Position numbers and translations under genes: made by a program | From: Zymoseptoria tritici IPO323 | Taxonomy: Eukaryota; Ascomycota; Dothideomycetes; Mycosphaerellales; Mycosphaerellaceae | NCBI RefSeq assembly: GCF_000219625.1 | Contig: NC_018212.1 | Coordinates: 1,611,001 to 1,675,000, forward strand | Direction of reading: 5' to 3' | DNA length: 64,000 nucleotides | Shown here: positions 1-9,857 of the stretch, piece after piece | How the letters are laid out: each line of letters starts with the position of its first letter | Position numbering within the stretch: the first letter of the stretch is position 1 | The notes under the pieces: model-generated | The model's database searches: none | Told to the model about the DNA's origin: nothing | The model's input: only the letters and a program-made list of their open reading frames with translations

Positions 1-476
1 TCATTCTTAGTCCGATCTCTCGAGAATACCATCTGGCAGGTCCGAGACGTGCCAGAGCTAACGGCTGGCCGCCTACGTTGGCGTGAGAGGCGCTTTCGTG
101 GTACCACGAGATTCGACGTAAATAGCAGCACAGCATGGATGTAACTGAAGCATTTCCATCCAGTTGAAAAGTCATTGTGTACCTCGACGGGACGTTTTTG
201 AACAAAGCACCGCATTTCGGCGCAAGTACAACGTAGTCGAAGACACCTTTAGAGACTGACAGGCAACGGACTTTCATCTTCCGCTGCGTTGTACGCTCTA
301 TTTCACCGTAGAGTAGATTTGTCGAGCCTCAGGCACTCACATTCAGGAGCTCCGACTTGTCCGACGTCAGACAACCCATGCGCATGTGAATGAAACGTGG
401 TTAATCTTCGCAAAACAAGCTGTCCACACTTCAGTCCTTCCACATTGTTCACCAACACCGGCGCACCGATTTCCCA
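1..476. other. Left-edge intergenic stretch
   Basis: No reading frame with protein-like composition is visible here. The stretch probably holds the promoter and 5' leader of the Ste24 gene that starts at 477. No clear TATA box, repeat or RNA gene was recognised. Confidence 0.5.
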
Positions 477-1953
477 ATGGACCTCATACGAAGAGCTGGA
501 GCGTTTCTCGACTCACCCACCATCCCGTGGAAGACACTCATCCTCTCCTTCTCCGTCGGACAGTACGCCATTGAGACTTTCCTTGCGTACCGCCAACACC
601 GCGTCCTCCAACGCACGACTGTGCCCGAGCAACTCAAGCAGGAAATCGATCAAGAAACCTTTGACAAGTCCCAAGCCTACGGGCGTGCCAAGTCCAAGTA
701 CAACTTCTACTCCAATGCCTTCCAATTGATCAAGAACTACTTCATCATCACTCACGACGCCTACCCTCGACTCTGGACCTTGTCGGGTCTATGGATCAGC
801 CGATACGCACCCGCTCGCTTCTCAGGCGAGATCACTCACTCTCTGGTCTTTGTCTTCGCGTACAGCTTCGCCGAGAAGCTCATCAGCCTTCCATGGGAAA
901 CGTACTACCACTTCGTCTTGGAGGAGTCGTTCGGTTTCAACAAGCAGACACTCTCACTCTTCCTCTCCGACCTCGTCAAGGGTCAAGCTCTCGCTCTTGC
1001 CTTTGGCATCCCGCTCGGTGCCGCCTTTCTCAAGATCATCCAGTCTACTGGGGAGAAGTTCTTCCTCTACATCTGGATCTTCATGCTCGTTGTTCAGCTC
1101 GGCGCCATCTCGATCTACCCGACCCTGATTGTACCAATGTTCAACACGCTCACACCTCTCGAACCGGGTGACCTCAAAGACCGTGTCAATGCCCTCGCAT
1201 CGAAGCTCAACTTCCCTCTTGCCGAATTGCAAGTCATTGATGGCAGCAAGCGATCTGCTCACTCGAACGCCTACTTCACTGGTCTGCCATTCACCAAGAA
1301 AAAGATCGTCCTGTACGACACTTTGATCAACAAGAGCTCGCCGCCGGAGGTGGAGGCCGTACTGGCGCACGAGCTGGGACATTGGCAAATGGGACACACA
1401 AGCAAGTTGTTGGGTATCAGCAGCTTCCACTTATTCTACGTGTTCGCGCTGTTCGGCGTGTTCATCAACAACAAGTCTTTATATGAGGCGTTTGGTTTCG
1501 GGGGTCGCATGGGTCAGCCGATCATGATCGGCTTTTTGCTCTTCAATGAAGTGCTCAGCCCAACCGACAGCCTGGTCAAGCTGGGCATGAACATGTTGAC
1601 CAGGAAGTTCGAGTTCGAAGCTGGTAAGTGAGGTCTTCCTACGATGAACGATGAATGTACTGACGTTATCTCTACAGATGCCTTCTCTCTCAAACTGGGC
1701 TACGCAAAAGAGCTTGCGGCCTCCCTCATCAAACTACAAATCCAGAACCTTTCCTCAATGGTAAGTCCGTGCCGATGCGCTCCTCCTTCCATAGCTGACG
1801 TCCTTCCAGGATGCCGACCACATGTACTCCTCCTACCACTACTCGCATCCTATCCTCACCGAGCGTCTCAAGGCCGTCGGCTGGACCAGTGAGAAGAAGA
1901 TCTCGACCGAGAAGCCCGCCGTGAAGGCAGATGAGCCGCGTAAGGAATTGTGA
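477..1953 (+). CDS. STE24: CaaX prenyl protease Ste24 (M48 metalloprotease), 3 exons
   Basis: Multi-spanning zinc metalloprotease of the ER and inner nuclear membrane that removes the aaX tripeptide from prenylated CaaX proteins; in yeast it also makes the N-terminal cut of a-factor precursor. The zinc motif HELGH lies at about residues 298-302, almost where it lies in yeast Ste24. The downstream FEADAFSLKLGYA block, carrying the third zinc ligand, is restored only by splicing. Exons are 477-1623, 1678-1760 and 1810-1953, with introns of 54 and 49 nt and GTAAGT donors. The product is 457 residues, normal for the family. The start at 477 opens directly into the expected N-terminal membrane segment. 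It converges on the gene ending at 2090. Identification is secure; exon borders are well supported by frame. Confidence 0.95.
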
Positions 1954-2089
1954 GGCTGAGATCAGTACGACTCGCGCCACGGTATACAGCATGTATATGA
2001 ACATGAGACATAATTCATCTCCATATTCGCGCAAGTGACAATGTCCACAGTCAGCTGGCAATTGGGCTCGGAAGCTCTGCCTGACCATC

Positions 2090-3289
2090 TCACCGTTCGA
2101 TCTTGATCTTGTTCTTCTTCTTGTGGCCTTCAGATTGCGGCTGGCCAGACGGGACAGGATCTGGCAGACCAGGACCTGTCTGTACTGCGGGCTTGGTGTC
2201 CAGATATCCGTGACTGTCGCCTTGAGGTGCAGGCTCCGCAATGGCACTCGTGCCCTCCTCCTTCTTGATGCCCTTCTGCTTCTTCTTGTCCTTCTTGCCG
2301 AGCTTCTTCTCAGTCGATGCGCTACTTTCCCGCTTCATCTTCGGTATTTCCTCCCTTCCGTCCTCTCGCTTGATTATGGGGATGTCGACACCAGGCTGCG
2401 CTTCACGGTTCGTCTTCGCTTTTCGCTCCTCGGCTCTTCGAGCCTTCTTGGCTAGTCGACGAGCCTCTTTGTCCTTCTCACTCTCAACCTTGGCCTTCTT
2501 CTTCGGTGGCACGATCACCTCACCATCCGCGTCATGCTCCACAACCAGGTGTGATACTGGCGCACCGCCCAGATCTCCGTGATCTCCTTCGATGGGCTCT
2601 TGCTCCAATTCGTATTCTCGCTTGTCCTGCCATTGATCTTCCAGACGGGCGATGATGGCCTCCTCGGACTCCTTGCCCTCCGCACCTCCATTTACCTGCG
2701 AACTGGCGTCCGCCCAGTCCTCGATCGCCTCTCGTTTCCTTTTCTTATTAGAGGAACTCGGCGCCGTCTCCGCCTCCCTCTCCCTTTGCCTGTCCAGCTT
2801 CTCTTGTGCTCGTCTCAGCTTTTTCTTCTCTGCCTTGGTCAACTCTCGGTCCGGTTTCTCGAGCATGCTCTTCTCCTTCTTGGAGAGACTTCGCCCAACG
2901 ATCGCGTCCACACGTGTATCGTCGCCTGCCTTTGCACCTTCAACTGCATCTGGGTCATACGTGACGGCCTTCCCACCGGTGGCCTCCCTCACAACATCCT
3001 CTCCAAATTTCGCGACCAGCTCTTCCATTGACTCTGCCGCAAGAGACTCTCCCCGCATTCCCGCTTCTATCCTCCGAAGGTGATGTAGAGCCCATCCGCC
3101 CTCAGGTCCACTCTTCGGGCCATGGCGGATTCCGTCGACTGCAATCCAGGCATCCGGGTGAAGGTACGGATATTTCAACGATTTCTCGAGAAAGGCGGAG
3201 AGCTCGGGCGCGCCGTCAGCTGCTTCGATCTGCTGTTCGGTGTGGATCTGCATGGGCGGAGCCACAAAGAAGGGCTGTGAAAAAGCCAT
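2090..3289 (-). CDS. Lysine-rich, probably nuclear/nucleolar protein of unknown function
   Basis: Single-exon, 399 residues. The first ~110 residues look folded and conserved (segments such as KSLKYPYLHPDAWIAVDG and GGWALHHLRRIEAGMRGE). The rest is highly charged, with many KKK/KR runs typical of nucleolar proteins: KKKLRRAQEKLDRQRE near the middle and KKKNKIKIER at the very C-terminus. Several PsiKxE SUMO-consensus sites occur in the tail (IKRE, IKKE). I do not recognise a named family and do not assign a function. It starts 226 bp from the divergent bL34m gene, so the two probably share a promoter region. Confidence 0.75.
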   Translation of the reverse strand: MAFSQPFFVAPPMQIHTEQQIEAADGAPELSAFLEKSLKYPYLHPDAWIAVDGIRHGPKSGPEGGWALHHLRRIEAGMRGESLAAESMEELVAKFGEDVVREATGGKAVTYDPDAVEGAKAGDDTRVDAIVGRSLSKKEKSMLEKPDRELTKAEKKKLRRAQEKLDRQREREAETAPSSSNKKRKREAIEDWADASSQVNGGAEGKESEEAIIARLEDQWQDKREYELEQEPIEGDHGDLGGAPVSHLVVEHDADGEVIVPPKKKAKVESEKDKEARRLAKKARRAEERKAKTNREAQPGVDIPIIKREDGREEIPKMKRESSASTEKKLGKKDKKKQKGIKKEEGTSAIAEPAPQGDSHGYLDTKPAVQTGPGLPDPVPSGQPQSEGHKKKNKIKIER

Positions 3290-3515
3290 CCGTAAAGACG
3301 TGCCGTCGCGTGGCTAGACTGGCCTCACCGGCGCATGTCACATCGAGGTCTGAAGAATTGAGAGTGATCGACGAAGTTCGATCAAAAGTTCAGGCCAGGG
3401 TTTCGCGGGTGAGATCTGCGGCGTGGTTCGGGCTTTCCCGCACTTCGCCGCACTTCCTCCTTCAGCTCCTCGAACGAGGATGAGTATCACACACGGCCAT
3501 CACATACGAAGCAAG
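3290..3515. promoter_or_regulatory. Shared divergent promoter region
   Basis: 226 bp separate the minus-strand gene starting at 3289 from bL34m starting at 3516. No recognisable core element was found; the assignment rests on the head-to-head arrangement. Confidence 0.35.
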
Positions 3516-3917
3516 ATGATGCATATAACGCGCTGCATAAAGAGCGGTCTCAGTGCTTTCTCAAGGACACCGCAGATCGTACAGCAAAGGTCCGTTGCAT
3601 CGCAGTGCCCCTCAATGACTGTATCTTAACAATCGTCCAGAACATTCAGTGCCCTCTCCTCCATGCCCATACGACCCACGCTTCTTCCAACACGGTCCCT
3701 TCTACCAGCCAGCGAAGTTGCCTCATCCATCGTACAACCGACCTCGCAGACTGGACTCTCCATCCTGCAAGTCCGCGGCGCGAAACGAGACACATTCAAT
3801 CCTTCGCATGTGGTACGGAAACGGCGGCACGGATTTCTCTCAAGATTGAGGACGAGGACAGGGAGAATGACTTTGAAGAGGAGGAGAGCGAAGGGGAGGA
3901 GTACATTGAGTCATTGA
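3516..3917 (+). CDS. MRPL34: Mitochondrial large ribosomal subunit protein bL34m, 2 exons
   Basis: Small basic protein of the mitochondrial ribosome large subunit. The C-terminal ~47 residues match the bL34 signature: [18 protein letters not shown] followed by [20 protein letters not shown], the expected end of the family. Exons are 3516-3589 and 3641-3917, separated by a 51-nt intron with a GTCCGT donor, a CTTAAC branch-like site and a CCAG acceptor; the phase-2 join creates an Arg codon and keeps the frame open. The 116-residue product begins [17 protein letters not shown], a plausible mitochondrial targeting sequence. An upstream in-frame ATG at 3480 is possible but less presequence-like. 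Overlapping longer frames here are shadows. Confidence 0.88.
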
Positions 3918-4229
3918 GGAGAGTATTGGAGATGCTACGGAAATGGGCATAGGTGGATTTGGACGTTTCGAGGCAGACTGAGCTCGGCTATGAGGAGGAG
4001 AGATCAACTGAATCAAAAGGGACGAAGCCTGGGAGCTGCTGCATCGAGGACGTAAAGTTCAAAGCTACGAAAGGTCTCTCGCACCTCGCATGTCTTGACG
4101 CAGTCTTGTCTTGCGTTCATCTGGTGGCTTCAGAAACAATGACTATCACAATGGTGGCACAAGATGTGTTGACTTTCATGATGATGCAAGAAAGTGATAA
4201 AGTGTTCATTCATCATACATCTACCTTTA
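3918..4229. other. Convergent intergenic stretch
   Basis: About 310 bp between the convergent bL34m and synaptojanin genes. It should hold both 3' ends. Nothing else is recognisable. Confidence 0.5.
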
Positions 4230-7200
4230 CTACTGCGGCTTCAGCGGGACCCAGTCCTTCAAACTCTCTTCCTCGCTGTTCTCATCCATCAGCGGCGCTG
4301 TAGGCCTTCTGGGCGGTAGGGCAGGGACCTGCTCATCCACCTTGGGAACAAATTTTCTTGGAGGCGGAGGCATCGGAACACTTCTTTGATCCGCCATCAA
4401 GGTACCACTATTGACTCTTGATGACGGCGGCGGAATGACATTCCTCGCAGATTGGCTTGTGGTCGACCGTCTTGGCTCCGGGACTGGAGGGACAGATCTG
4501 GTCGAGGCCACGGACGAGGCTGGACTAGGAGAACGCAGCACTACGGGCTTGTTCGGCTTCGGAGGAGCTGGTTTGCGTAGGGTCTGCTTGAGATGGACTG
4601 GGCCTGCGGACTCCATGTTGGACGGTCTAAGAGAAACAGGAGAAGCAAGAGTGCCAGGCTGCTGGGCAAATGGCTGATCTTTCTTCTGTAATAACGAGGT
4701 ATTCCGCGACGGAGGTGCGTTGGGCTTTTCGACTTTGATCCAATCTGGCTCCGTGGTGGGAGTGAACGGGTTGGAAGGACGGGCCGGATTCAAAGCATGC
4801 TTCGCATCGGGAGCTTGCACCGTTGACCGAGCAGGCATGCCATTGTCTAGCCACCATTTTCTCTTATCAGAGCTGGCAGGTGGGAGACCGGGTTCTATAC
4901 TATCGTACCCATACAGCGACTCGTCGTCACTTTCCACGGCTTGTGGCCCATGACTGGCTGTGTGGTGGCCAACGTCTGGTCGCCGTTTTCTGTAGAGCTC
5001 TTTGCTAATTTGGTCCTTCCTGTCTTGGGCGACAACATTCACGGTGCATTGGAAAAGACCCCACACCGGGCGATGGTCCGAGAATCTCAAAGGAGCGGAG
5101 TCGTAGTATAGCTGTCGAAGGTTGTCGCCTCGTGTAAGGATTCGATCGCACCAAGCGGGAATTCGAGCTTTGTCCGAGGTATCATAGTCGTCGGTACCAA
5201 GATTGAACTTGTAGGTGGGTATAAATGTTGGCATCTGCTCGGAGTAATGAGGAAAGCACTTCCCATGCACCATCTGGATGTTGAGTTGATCATTCTCGTA
5301 CAACTCGCCAAGGTCGCGCCTCTTGATGAGTTGACGTGCCCGATCATTCTCAATGCCAATGCGGTAATTGAAGTCGCCGAACCAAAGAATCGAGTCATGA
5401 TCCTCGATGGAACGATTTCTTTGGAAGCGGAGACCGTTCGAGATGGTGCGATAGTCTTGGTTACGCTCATCGTAGTTTTGAAAGCCCGCAGCCATGTGAG
5501 CAGTCACCAAACAGATCGATGTGTCCGCGTACTCGAAGCGAATCGCGACTGCTCCTTTGTTCCCAGCCATACCGCTCAAGCCCGTCTTCTTGACCGCACC
5601 TTCGACGTTTTTGATCAGAGGTAGGACACTGGCTCTGACGAACACCGATAAGGATGCTCCGACAAGCTGACCACCTCTCAGCATGACATAGTCTTCACCA
5701 CGATGTTTCTGAGCGTGAGCATTCAGACACTTTCGCACAGAGTTTTCCCAAGCACGTCGCCGATTGGGATCCGTCGACATGATTTGTTGAACATCCAAGT
5801 CGACGATCTCTTGGAATGCCACTGCCACGATCTCTGGCACTCTGAATTCATCCTCGACGCGAGGGCACAGCCACGGGGAGAGGTCGTCGTTGATGCCGGA
5901 TGTTTTGCCGTTCAAATTGAAGGTGCCGACCCAAATGCTGATCTTCTCGGCGCGCGTGTATTCGGGAGATCTTTTGGCGAGCTCTGCGGTAACAAAGTCG
6001 TTGATCGGATCGTAAAGGTGAACACGCGTTTGTCCCATCAGCCGGCCGAGGAGCATGTCAATAGTGTTCTGTCTTCCTTTGTCTTCGACGTTATTGATGT
6101 AAAACCGCTGGGCGGACTTGCGGAAGTCTGCTAATGCGCCCGCAAAAGACATCTTCCCAGACCTGGTGAAAGACGACTTCAGAGCTCCGGTGCCCGCGTA
6201 GATCTTCGACAAGGCATCGCCATTGTCAGCCCAAAGCATGCCGTGTCTAGCCCAGAAATCAGATGTAGGCCTGTTTTCCTGCATCTGTCGGAGAAATATC
6301 TCAAATGCAATCTGCGAGATGATGGTCTGAACGAGGTTTGTTCGGTCCAGACAGTCGAGGCAGTTCGTTCGAAATACACCATTCTGCTTGACTCTGTCAT
6401 TTTGCCCGAGTATGGAGTGCTGCCGTCCATCTTTCGTAACGACCTCTGCGATGTCTTCGGAGAGGAAATACTCGAAAGCAATGGCAGACTTCTCAATCCA
6501 TCGTCGGATACCGCTGGCTGCTTCATACCCATTCGGACCCCTGGTCTCGGCGTGGAAGTCATAGTTTACAGCTGTGACATGTGTGTGATCTGGTTCTCCT
6601 GCAGCCTGCGACGTATGATTGAGGCTTGTGGCATCAACGTGTTGTAGATATTGCCGTGTGAGTTGCTGCTCCTGTGGTTTTTCATCACTGAGAAGGTTTA
6701 CAACCACGACATCTCCGTACCTGACGGACAGCGCTTGAAAATGCTTGTCAAAAGCATGTTGCGTTGCTTCAGCAGATCTCGTGATTTGAATCTTTTGCTG
6801 GCCAGGTAATCCAGAAGCCTGCTCCCAGAATAATGGCACACTTCCACGACACTGCACGTACGAGAAGCAAAGACTGTCGGTTGAGAAAATGGTCTCAGTC
6901 TCGGAAAAGTTCGCGACATTCCCGTCGTCGTCAATGCCTCTCGCATTGAATCGTGTCCCCGCTCTTCGACAAGACAGACGCGAGATCAGAGTCATACTCG
7001 AAGGCAGTCCTGTGCGGACCACCCTCGCGGGAGAGGAGGAAGCCGGGATTGCGACAGTCCCAGCAAATCCTCGGATGGCAGACGTCAAAATGGCAGACTT
7101 GTCCAGTGCGCTTTTTTCGTTCTCAGATAGCCTTGAGCGGAAGTCCACCAGTGGCTGTATCATGTAAGCGTTCCACAAAAACCCTCCGTCCAGACTGTCG

Positions 7201-7781
7201 ATGGCGACTGTGCTGCTACTCATGGGTCGATCCTGCACTCGTTTGGTGAGGTCAAAGTCCGCACTGTAATAGAAGCTGCCGCCACTGAGCAGCTTCTTCA
7301 ACGCCATGCAAGGATGCTCCAATAAAGGCTCTCGATGGCCACCATGATCGTAGCCGTCAGCATCGAGGCTGTCCGTAGGGAATGGGTTGACCTGGTCGTG
7401 GAGTAAATGATCAAAATCCGGTCTGCTCAGGCAGTGAAATTCCACCGACAAAATGCGCTGAACGGTCTCTCCTGGTCGTACCGTAGCGACTTTCGTGCTT
7501 CCGTTCACCACGCAGAGGAAAACATCGCCGTTCAGGGTAACCAGGCCCAGTGTTCCTTGGATGTTGAGAGAGGTCAATGTGCGGTATCCAGTCATGTCCT
7601 GGCCCTCCCACGGAGCGAATTCGACAATGCATCGTGGAACTTCGCCTTCACTGATAGACGTGGAAGAGCCTTGTCTGGCGCTGGCGATTGACGGACTATG
7701 TCGGAAGATGAGGACATGCGAGTCCGTGGCCAAGGCGATCGAGCGTTGCGGAGCGTCCTTGAGGAACACGCGGATGGGCAT
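4230..7781 (-). CDS. Synaptojanin-like phosphoinositide phosphatase (Sac1 + 5-phosphatase)
   Basis: Intron-less, 1183 residues. The N-terminal Sac domain (about 1-560) hydrolyses PI3P, PI4P and PI(3,5)P2. Its catalytic CX5R(T/S) motif is intact (NCLDCLDRTN, near residue 474), unlike degenerate yeast Inp51. The inositol-polyphosphate 5-phosphatase domain (about 597-910) removes the 5-phosphate of PI(4,5)P2: it opens with WVGTFNLNG and carries WFGDFNYRI near 797, PAWCDRIL and SDHRPVWG. The last ~260 residues are proline-rich with SH3-ligand-like stretches (PPVPEPRR, PMPPPPRKF, VPALPPRRP), as in Inp52/Inp53 and synaptojanin, where the tail recruits actin-patch and endocytic partners. The expected role is clearing PI(4,5)P2 and PI4P during endocytosis and Golgi-endosome traffic. 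Which yeast paralogue it matches cannot be decided here. Confidence 0.95.
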   Translation of the reverse strand: MPIRVFLKDAPQRSIALATDSHVLIFRHSPSIASARQGSSTSISEGEVPRCIVEFAPWEGQDMTGYRTLTSLNIQGTLGLVTLNGDVFLCVVNGSTKVATVRPGETVQRILSVEFHCLSRPDFDHLLHDQVNPFPTDSLDADGYDHGGHREPLLEHPCMALKKLLSGGSFYYSADFDLTKRVQDRPMSSSTVAIDSLDGGFLWNAYMIQPLVDFRSRLSENEKSALDKSAILTSAIRGFAGTVAIPASSSPARVVRTGLPSSMTLISRLSCRRAGTRFNARGIDDDGNVANFSETETIFSTDSLCFSYVQCRGSVPLFWEQASGLPGQQKIQITRSAEATQHAFDKHFQALSVRYGDVVVVNLLSDEKPQEQQLTRQYLQHVDATSLNHTSQAAGEPDHTHVTAVNYDFHAETRGPNGYEAASGIRRWIEKSAIAFEYFLSEDIAEVVTKDGRQHSILGQNDRVKQNGVFRTNCLDCLDRTNLVQTIISQIAFEIFLRQMQENRPTSDFWARHGMLWADNGDALSKIYAGTGALKSSFTRSGKMSFAGALADFRKSAQRFYINNVEDKGRQNTIDMLLGRLMGQTRVHLYDPINDFVTAELAKRSPEYTRAEKISIWVGTFNLNGKTSGINDDLSPWLCPRVEDEFRVPEIVAVAFQEIVDLDVQQIMSTDPNRRRAWENSVRKCLNAHAQKHRGEDYVMLRGGQLVGASLSVFVRASVLPLIKNVEGAVKKTGLSGMAGNKGAVAIRFEYADTSICLVTAHMAAGFQNYDERNQDYRTISNGLRFQRNRSIEDHDSILWFGDFNYRIGIENDRARQLIKRRDLGELYENDQLNIQMVHGKCFPHYSEQMPTFIPTYKFNLGTDDYDTSDKARIPAWCDRILTRGDNLRQLYYDSAPLRFSDHRPVWGLFQCTVNVVAQDRKDQISKELYRKRRPDVGHHTASHGPQAVESDDESLYGYDSIEPGLPPASSDKRKWWLDNGMPARSTVQAPDAKHALNPARPSNPFTPTTEPDWIKVEKPNAPPSRNTSLLQKKDQPFAQQPGTLASPVSLRPSNMESAGPVHLKQTLRKPAPPKPNKPVVLRSPSPASSVASTRSVPPVPEPRRSTTSQSARNVIPPPSSRVNSGTLMADQRSVPMPPPPRKFVPKVDEQVPALPPRRPTAPLMDENSEEESLKDWVPLKPQ

Positions 7782-8147
7782 AATGGCGTCTCACATCTCT
7801 TGAATATTGCACACTGCTGGACATACCAAAAGCCATTCGTTGACGTCAGCCTTGTGTGCAATATGAGTTGTCATCTAAATTGTAGATCAAGTTTCAAATA
7901 TAAGGCAGGGACAGTTGTGGCGCATTTCTGAGCCCGTTTTTCTCAGATGTGCGCCACGCGGATTGGAAGTCGAGGAACCTTAGAACTAATGTTCTTGGAC
8001 AAAAACCTCTCACAATGACGGATGACCCATAAGTGATTTACAAGACAATCGCTGAAACGCTGGCTAATCTTAAAAGCAGTATATACATATTCCAAACAGA
8101 CCGCAGACCTGCATCATTAGCTTCCATTACACGTCTAAGCCATCCAC
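7782..8147. other. Intergenic stretch upstream of synaptojanin
   Basis: Contains the promoter side of the synaptojanin gene and the 3' end of the repeat-protein gene. No further feature is supported. Confidence 0.45.
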
Positions 8148-9225
8148 TCATCTCCGGCTCTTCGGCGGGTCTGGAGCCTCGATATACCGATATGTCTCGA
8201 ATTCATGGCTCGGTCGTGAGTACCCACGCACCCTCCGAATCTCTCTTTCCTTCTCGTGCAGGGAGAACTCCGACAAAGGTGCGTTCGATCGCGAATGGGA
8301 AGACTTCCGCGTGTAGGAAGATTTTTGAGTCTTGTGAGTAGTGCGGGATCGCACGTCGGTCTCATCGCTGGAGCTGTCGGAGGACTCAGTATCGGATTCG
8401 TGGTTGACCTCGACGTAATGCGACGATCGAGAAGGTGCCTTGCTTGGTGCTAAACATCAAAAAGTATAAGGGTCAGCGATGTTCGGACAACACAGCGATA
8501 CAGACTTAGACCTGCAACGGGCCAAGACAGTCTCAGAGGCCGCAAGCCTTACACCCTTTAGAGACTTACCCTTGCTTGGAGCTTTACTGGGCGCTGCTGA
8601 TGGCGCCTTGCTAGGAGCCGCTGTTGGTGCCTTGCTCGGTGCCTAAAACAGAAGGACGAGAGGGTCAGCAGTGGTTCGGAGTCGAATAGTATGCGAGCAG
8701 CCTGAGACCCGCTAGCATAGCCCGAGAGATATCCCGGGTAGCTGCAGGCCTTCTGTCCTTTGGTCTTCTTACCGCTGTAGGAGCTTTACTGGGTGCTGCT
8801 GATGGAGCCTTACCAGGGGCGGCTGTTGGTGCCTTGCTCGGTGCCTAAAACATAAGGGTGAAGGGTCAGCAGTGGTTCGGATACGAATGGCATAAGGGCA
8901 GGCGGCTGAGACCCGCGCGCATAGTCCGAGAGACCCTTCGGCCCTTTGGTTTACTTGCCTTGCTTGGTGCCGCGGAGGGAGCTGCCGAGGGAGCTTTCGT
9001 TGACGCTTTGCTCGGCGCGACAGTTGGCTCCGGAGGTGGAAGGACAACCGTTGGCGCTTGAGTTGGCATTGGAAGTAGCTTCCGGGTGTAGGTTGTGATC
9101 ATGGGTGGTGGTAGTGGCCGACTGGGCGGTGGTGACAATGAGTATCTGCTTCTTCTTTCCACCCTGACTTTTCGTGATGGCACCCGGTAGTATTCCTCCT
9201 CCTCCTTCACCTTGATGAAACACAT
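8148..9225 (-). CDS. APSKAP-repeat disordered protein, 4 exons, one GC-AG intron
   Basis: Unknown 237-residue protein rebuilt from exons 9225-8959, 8844-8773, 8642-8570 and 8449-8148. Exon 1 encodes a charged and Arg/Ser/Pro-rich start (MCFIKVKEEEEYYRVPSRK) and enters an Ala-Pro-Ser-Lys repeat. Exons 2 and 3 are near copies of each other (72 and 73 nt, units like APSKAPTAAPSKAPSAAPSK). Exon 4 adds an acidic/Ser patch and an Arg-rich tail. The phases fit only if intron 1 uses a GC donor (AAG|GCAAGT at 8958); the nearby GT choice puts a stop in exon 2. Flanking introns are also similar to each other, so whole exon-intron units were duplicated. An upstream in-frame ATG exists near 9330, but this start is composition-consistent. 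No signal peptide from this start. Function unknown. Confidence 0.65.
8450..8958 (-). repeat. Tandem exon-intron duplication, about 200-bp unit
   Basis: Exon starts at 8844, 8642 and 8449 are spaced 202 and 193 bp. Exons 2 and 3 are almost the same. The three introns share blocks in the same order, including a plus-strand AGGGTCAGC and a nearby GTTCGGA, and the two internal copies share the acceptor-side GCCTAAAACA. The pattern is a diverged tandem duplication, oldest at the 8450 end. Confidence 0.75.
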
Positions 9226-9857
9226 GGTCGCGATTGAGATGTTGGAGAAGATGTGCTCACTCGGGAAACTCGCTGTAAAGAAGGAAAAGAGAGCGGTGAG
9301 ACAACCTACCAGCGGGTGCATTGTCGCGAAGAAGATGAGAGTGCGTGGCTGGGTCCCTCGTGACGGAGACGCGCCTGCCGACGGCACTTGTACATACATG
9401 GTCTACCTTGCTCTGCTTCTGCTAAGGTGGGCACTTTTGGTTGGGCAGCGAAACCTGCGATCAGACTGGTCTAGTACGCCTCGTCACAGATCGGACTCGT
9501 TCGGGCACGACATCTGGACCAGGGAAGGAGGATCGGATCGCGTCTGCATCATGGCGTAATGTGGAATCGGAACATCAGAAGCGGGCAAATTGCATCGAAG
9601 GAAAAGATTGAAGTCGTATAGGCCGGGGTGTTGTTGTTGTTCAGTGCAAGCATACCGCCAGTTTCGAATCTTGACAGCAACAGGGCCGACGTCACTGCTT
9701 TTGCGGTGAAGCGAGGTCCTCAGCTCAGCCACGTGTAATTCTGGTGCTGCAGCCACACGTTCGCTTTCAAACTCTCTGGAGTCACATCCCAAGCATGTGA
9801 TTGTGTCCTGAACACCATCGGCATGCGGTGAGGTGTCGTGCTTCGACATTCATCATC
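9226..9857. other. Divergent intergenic stretch
   Basis: About 630 bp between two divergent genes. Short open frames exist but have no protein-like composition or recognised family. It presumably holds both promoters. Confidence 0.4.

Noticed and set aside
3605..3952. 115-codon ORF with acidic end
   Set aside because: It overlaps bL34m in a different frame; the L34 signature decides the correct one.
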